From Deltaproteobacteria bacterium (GTDB lineage: Bacteria > Desulfobacterota > Deferrimicrobia > Deferrimicrobiales > Deferrimicrobiaceae), in contig JANXPS010000243.1 of the NCBI GenBank assembly GCA_025357175.1, positions 1 to 9,066 of the forward strand: a stretch of 9,066 bases of DNA, in the 5' to 3' direction. A program made the position numbers and the translations under genes. Position 1 is the stretch's first letter, and each line of letters begins with the position of its first letter. Shown one piece after another: positions 5,763 through 9,066 of the stretch. A model generated the notes under the pieces. The model was not told where the DNA came from. It ran no database searches and worked only from the letters and a program-made list of their open reading frames with translations.

Positions 5763-6326
5763 ATGATCAAACGTATTGCCGTCCTCGCCGTGGCGATGCT
5801 GGTGGCTGCCACCGCTTCCTCCGGCGCCGCCTCCCGAAAAAAATCGAAAGCGCCGCCCGCTGCGTCCGCCTCGAAAAAGGTGGAATCGCCGAAGCCGCCG
5901 GATTCGCCGGGGCCCGACAATGTCGTCCTCCCGGCCGACAACGGCGCACGCGCGAAGGCCCCGGCTGTCCAGACCGCGTCGAATCCGCCCGAAGCCGCGG
6001 GATCCGAAATAAAACCGGCCGAACCGGACAACCATGCGGCCGCCGCGATGGGCAACGACGCCGAATACGACCGGCGCCTGCTGGACCAGGCGGTCCGGCT
6101 GGGCATCCTGAAGAAAGGCGCCCCGCAGAGCGCCCTGACTCCCGAGGTCCTAAACCGGATGATCGACGCTTACGTGCTGAAAGACGCGGTCCTGCACGGG
6201 TTGCTTCCCGCCAATGCGCCGCCGTCCCAGGTGACGCCCGAAATCCGGGCGGTGATGAAGAAGGGCGGCTATTTCATCCACTATTACCCGGACGGGTCGA
6301 TAAACCCGAACTACGGAATTCGTTAA
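5763..6326 (+). CDS. Small secreted protein of unknown function with Pro/Ala-rich linker and tandem 32-residue repeat
   Basis: Not recognised as a known family. The 187-residue product begins with a clear signal peptide (basic MIKR, hydrophobic 5-17, cleavage probably after an AxA-like site near 20-23). Because there is no lipobox cysteine, it should be free in the periplasm or secreted. Residues about 24-98 are a low-complexity linker rich in proline, alanine and lysine. The C-terminal region (about 100-187) contains two ungapped copies of one pattern exactly 32 residues apart (107-130 and 139-162), sharing L..AV..G.L...AP.S..TPE. It ends in an aromatic and glycine-rich tail (YFIHYYPDGSINPNYGIR). 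The start at 5763 has AAGGAGG ten bases upstream. It lies 35 bases after truA, so the two may be co-transcribed. Signal peptide and repeats are seen; any structural or binding role is a guess. Confidence 0.8.
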   Translation: MIKRIAVLAVAMLVAATASSGAASRKKSKAPPAASASKKVESPKPPDSPGPDNVVLPADNGARAKAPAVQTASNPPEAAGSEIKPAEPDNHAAAAMGNDAEYDRRLLDQAVRLGILKKGAPQSALTPEVLNRMIDAYVLKDAVLHGLLPANAPPSQVTPEIRAVMKKGGYFIHYYPDGSINPNYGIR

Positions 6327-6394
6327 AAAGGAACACTTCCGAGGTCGCGTTGTTTGGGTGTAACGTGGTTTTATTCCTGATGGAGGTGGACTCG

Positions 6395-7552
6395 ATGAGA
6401 ACCAGACCGGCCGCATTGATCGCGCTCTTCTGCCTCACTGTCCCCTGCCTGGCCTTTCCGGCGAGCAAGGTGAAACTCGGCTTCGTCAACACGATCACCG
6501 GCGCCGAGGCGCCCATCGGCGAAAACCTGAGCAACGGCGTCACGCTGGCCATCGAGGACCTCAAGAAAAAAGGAATCGAGGTCGACCTCGTCAAGGAAGA
6601 CGACACGGGCAAGCCCGAGAAGGCGCTTTCCGCGTTCGAGAAGCTCGCCACCCGTGACGGCGTCGCGGGCGTCGTGGGGCCCTACACCTCCGCCTGCGCC
6701 AATGCCGTCGCCAGCCGCGCCGACCAGTACAAGGTGCCGCTCCTCGTTCCCGTCGCCGCCAAGGAAGAGATCACCCAGAAGGGCTACAAGTTCGTCTACC
6801 GGCTCAATGCCCCCGCCGACGTCTACTCCTCGGTCATCCTCGACACCATCTTTGCGCTCGACAAGCCCAAGACGATCGCCTACGTCTATGCGAACACCGA
6901 TTTCGGCATCTCGACCGTCAAGACCGCGAAAGAGTACGCGGCGAGGGTGGGCCTGAAAGAGGTCGCAGACGAGAAATACCAGAAGGGCGCCCCCGACTTC
7001 CGTTCGACGCTGTCCAAGATCAAGGCGCTGTCGCCCGACCTCGTCTTCATGGTGTCGTACGAGGTCGACGCCATCACGCTGATGCGCCAGTCCAGGGAAA
7101 TCGGCCTCTCGCCCAAGGCGTTCCTCGGCGCAGGCGCCGGCTTCACGACGTCCCAGTTCCTCGCCCAGAAAGAGATTTCCGAGCACGTGTTCTCCAGCAC
7201 CCAGTGGACCGACGACGTCAACTGGCCGGGCGCGAAGGATTTCTACAACCGCTACGTGGCCAAGTTCCACAAGGAGCCGACGTATCACGCCGCCTGCGCG
7301 TACGAGGCGATGCGGATCATGGCCGAGACCGCCTCGGCGAACGGCGGCGACCGGGAAAAGACGCGCGCGGCCCTGCGGAACGGTTCCTGGAAGGGGATCA
7401 TGGGCGACGTCAAGTTCGTCGACTACGACAAGTTCAACAACCAGAACCGCCACGAGATGCTGGTCCAGCAGATCCAGGGCGGCAAGTACGAGACGGTCGC
7501 CCCAGCGAAATACGCGACGAAGAAGCCCGCCTACCCGTTCAGGTGGAAGTAG
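6395..7552 (+). CDS. livK: Branched-chain amino acid-type ABC transporter periplasmic binding protein (LivK-like)
   Basis: 385 residues from ATG 6395, which has GGAGGTG about seven bases upstream; the frame is open to 6350, but those extra residues precede the signal peptide and are unlikely. The N-terminus is a Sec signal peptide (hydrophobic 7-22, probable cleavage near FPA-SK). The mature protein is a Peripla_BP_6 type I binding fold. VKLGFVNTITGAEAPIGENL (26-45) and NGVTLAIEDL (47-56) form the first lobe, and VVGPYTSACANAVA (93-106) carries the conserved serine/threonine ligand contacts. It captures a ligand in the periplasm and delivers it to the LivH/LivM permease encoded next. LivK relatives also bind amides, urea or aromatic compounds, so the ligand is not certain. 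The gene starts 68 bases after the preceding gene, a gap large enough for its own promoter, but only weak promoter-like boxes are seen there. Confidence 0.92.
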   Translation: MRTRPAALIALFCLTVPCLAFPASKVKLGFVNTITGAEAPIGENLSNGVTLAIEDLKKKGIEVDLVKEDDTGKPEKALSAFEKLATRDGVAGVVGPYTSACANAVASRADQYKVPLLVPVAAKEEITQKGYKFVYRLNAPADVYSSVILDTIFALDKPKTIAYVYANTDFGISTVKTAKEYAARVGLKEVADEKYQKGAPDFRSTLSKIKALSPDLVFMVSYEVDAITLMRQSREIGLSPKAFLGAGAGFTTSQFLAQKEISEHVFSSTQWTDDVNWPGAKDFYNRYVAKFHKEPTYHAACAYEAMRIMAETASANGGDREKTRAALRNGSWKGIMGDVKFVDYDKFNNQNRHEMLVQQIQGGKYETVAPAKYATKKPAYPFRWK

Positions 7553-7571
7553 GCGCGGCCGGAGGGGCGGC

Positions 7572-8444
7572 ATGAACCTCACGGTACTCGTCCAGGCGCT
7601 CGTCAGCGGAATCCTGATCGGCGGCGTCTACGCGCTGATCGGGATCGGCCTGACCATCATCTTCGGCGTCATGCGTGTCATCAACTTCGCGCACGGCGAA
7701 CTGATGATGGTCGGGATGTATCTGACCTACTTCCTCTTCACCCTGTTGCATGTCGACCCGTTCGTCTCCGTCCTGATCACCATCCCGATCATGTTCGCCT
7801 TCGGCGCGTTCCTCCAGAAGACGGTCATCAACCGGATACTCGGAAGCCTGCCGCAGAACCAGATCCTGCTCACGATCGGGCTGGGCCTCATCATGAGCAA
7901 CACCGTCATGCTCCTGTTCACCTCCGACTACAAGATCCTCACGACTTCCTACTCGTCGTCCAGCCTGCACGTCGCCGGCATCTCGATCTCGCAGCCGCTG
8001 GCCGTCTCCTTCGCGATCACCGTCGCGATCACCGGGGCGCTCTACTGGTTCCTGATGAAGACCGATACGGGGCAGGCGATCCGCGCCACCGCCCAGGACC
8101 GGGAGGCGGCGCAGCTCATGGGAATCAACGTGCGGCGGATGTCGATCCTCGCGTTCGGCATCGGGGCGTCGCTGGCGGGCACGGCGGGGGCGCTCATCTC
8201 GCCCACTTATTACGTCTTCCCCCAGGTGGGGAGCGCGTTCACGCTCAAGGCGTTCGTCATCACCGTGCTGGGCGGGATGGGCAGCGTCGTCGGCGCCACG
8301 CTGGGCGGCATCATCGTCGGGGTCGTCGAGTCGGTCGGGGCCGTCACGATCTCGTCCGACTGGAAGGACGTGCTGGTCTTCGCAATCTTCCTCGTGGTGC
8401 TGCTCGTCAAGCCCTCCGGCCTGATGGGCAAGTCGCGGATGTGA
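7572..8444 (+). CDS. livH: Branched-chain amino acid-type ABC transporter permease LivH
   Basis: A 290-residue, highly hydrophobic inner-membrane permease with about eight predicted helices, the usual LivH size. Family marks are VINFAHGELMMVGMY (37-51), the cytoplasmic coupling loop AIRATAQDREAAQLMGINVRR (about 169-189) that docks on the LivG/LivF ATPases, and VLGGMGSVVGATLGG (232-246). It forms half of the translocation channel with LivM. The start ATG 7572 has GGAGGGG five bases upstream and lies 19 bases after livK. The stop is four bases before the livM GTG. Tight spacing shows one operon. Substrate specificity is set by the binding protein and could differ from leucine/isoleucine/valine. 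Confidence 0.95.
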   Translation: MNLTVLVQALVSGILIGGVYALIGIGLTIIFGVMRVINFAHGELMMVGMYLTYFLFTLLHVDPFVSVLITIPIMFAFGAFLQKTVINRILGSLPQNQILLTIGLGLIMSNTVMLLFTSDYKILTTSYSSSSLHVAGISISQPLAVSFAITVAITGALYWFLMKTDTGQAIRATAQDREAAQLMGINVRRMSILAFGIGASLAGTAGALISPTYYVFPQVGSAFTLKAFVITVLGGMGSVVGATLGGIIVGVVESVGAVTISSDWKDVLVFAIFLVVLLVKPSGLMGKSRM

Positions 8445-8448
8445 GACG

Positions 8449-9066
8449 GTGAACTCTCGCGGGGCATCGGCCTACGGGACCGTCCTTTTGCTGGCCGGAC
8501 TCGCCTTGCTGTTCGCCTTCCCGGCGTTCGTGTCGAATCCCTACGCGCTCCACATCATGATCCTCCTGTTCCTCGCCACCGGCCAGGGAGAGGCGTGGAA
8601 CATCATCGGCGGCTACACCGGCCAATACTCGGTCGGCCACGCCGCCTATTTCGGGGCGGGGGCCTACGGCACGCTGGTGCTGCTCCAGAAGTGGAACATC
8701 GCCCCCTGGTACGGCGCCTGGGCGGGCGTCGCCGCCGCGCTCCTCCTGTCGCTGCTTATCGGCAGCATCTGCTTCCGTCTTCGCGGGCCCTATTTCGTCC
8801 TTGCCTCGATCGCGGTCGCCGAGATCGTCCGGCTGACGGTCCTCAACGTTCCCTCCGTCACCAACGGCGCCGAGGGCGTGCTGATTTCCGATCTGCCGCC
8901 CTTCAGGATCGCCGGATGGGTCGTCACCGATTTCTCGACGAAGGTCCCCTTCTACTACATCGCGCTGGCGTTGGCGGCCGTGACGGTCCTGGCGACCTGG
9001 GCGGTCGAGAACTCGAAGCTCGGCTATTACTTCCAGGCCATCCGCGAGGACCAGGATGCCGCTCAT
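8449..9066 (+). CDS. livM: Branched-chain amino acid-type ABC transporter permease LivM, 5' part
   Basis: Partial gene: 206 codons from a GTG start to the right edge, frame open throughout. The GTG at 8449 comes four bases after the livH stop. The ribosome site is weak, so translation is probably coupled to livH. LivM hallmarks are GYTGQYSVGHAAYFGAGAY (55-73), LRGPYFVLASIA (111-122), a TNGAEG loop (138-143) and the start of the coupling loop AIREDQDAAH (197-206) at the edge. At least five hydrophobic helices are visible. With LivH it forms the heterodimeric channel. The missing part should hold the rest of the coupling loop and the last helices, followed by livG and livF if the operon is standard. 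No in-frame ATG lies near the N-terminus, which supports the GTG. Confidence 0.93.
   Translation, partial: MNSRGASAYGTVLLLAGLALLFAFPAFVSNPYALHIMILLFLATGQGEAWNIIGGYTGQYSVGHAAYFGAGAYGTLVLLQKWNIAPWYGAWAGVAAALLLSLLIGSICFRLRGPYFVLASIAVAEIVRLTVLNVPSVTNGAEGVLISDLPPFRIAGWVVTDFSTKVPFYYIALALAAVTVLATWAVENSKLGYYFQAIREDQDAAH

Noticed and set aside
6350..6394. Extended livK start at ATG 6350
   Set aside because: It adds 15 residues before a typical signal peptide; ATG 6395 has a good GGAGGTG site.
6327..6394. Possible sigma-70 promoter for the liv operon
   Set aside because: TTGTTT and a TATTCC-like box at 16 bases are too weak to call; no sigma-54 GG/GC pattern was found either.
6371..7582. Long minus-strand open frame opposite livK
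   Set aside because: Its length comes from GC codon bias; the plus strand encodes a clear signal peptide and binding protein in the same place.
8407..9066. Minus-strand open frame opposite livM
   Set aside because: The plus strand gives an unmistakable LivM from GTG 8449 to the edge; the reverse translation is low-complexity and acidic.

Overview
This 9,066-base window is GC-rich bacterial chromosome, densely coding, with short gaps and many one-base or few-base overlaps. Gene content (a dCache-type hybrid histidine kinase, a zinc-ribbon methyltransferase, a DUF1003 protein, and a LivKHM uptake system next to truA) fits a Desulfobacterota/Deltaproteobacteria-like organism. That placement is an impression from protein style and composition, not a measured result. 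No tRNA, rRNA, CRISPR array, transposase or phage gene was seen.

Layout. The left half (1-4899) is a leftward unit, in transcription order: hybrid sensor histidine kinase (start 4899), DPM1-like family 2 glycosyltransferase, DUF1003 membrane protein, zinc-ribbon SAM methyltransferase, and the start of a GT51 peptidoglycan glycosyltransferase/penicillin-binding protein that runs off the left edge. The right half (4957-9066) reads rightward: truA, a small secreted protein of unknown function, then a branched-chain amino acid-type ABC importer (binding protein, LivH, and a LivM cut by the right edge). A 57-base divergent region at 4900-4956 separates the two halves and carries overlapping -10-like boxes for both directions.

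How the genes work together. The leftward genes look like an envelope cluster: a membrane sensor followed by sugar transfer, methylation and peptidoglycan polymerisation functions. That shared purpose is inference from neighbourhood. The rightward liv genes form a normal high-affinity uptake operon whose ATPase genes would lie beyond the window.

Most notable observation. The methyltransferase begins with a chimeric leader. The last codons of the kinase, the ribosome binding site, and about 15 codons from the glycosyltransferase start are repeated at about 90% identity just before the methyltransferase. They are fused to the last codons of the glycosyltransferase and to the methyltransferase's probable original start. 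A matching 17-codon stub of the methyltransferase start still sits directly behind the intact glycosyltransferase. The simplest reading is an ancestral kinase-glycosyltransferase-methyltransferase order that was partly duplicated. One glycosyltransferase copy then collapsed at an 11-base imperfect repeat, and the DUF1003 gene now sits between the copies. No wholly new biological system is evident; this rearrangement scar and a small secreted protein with an exact 32-residue internal repeat are the points worth pursuing.
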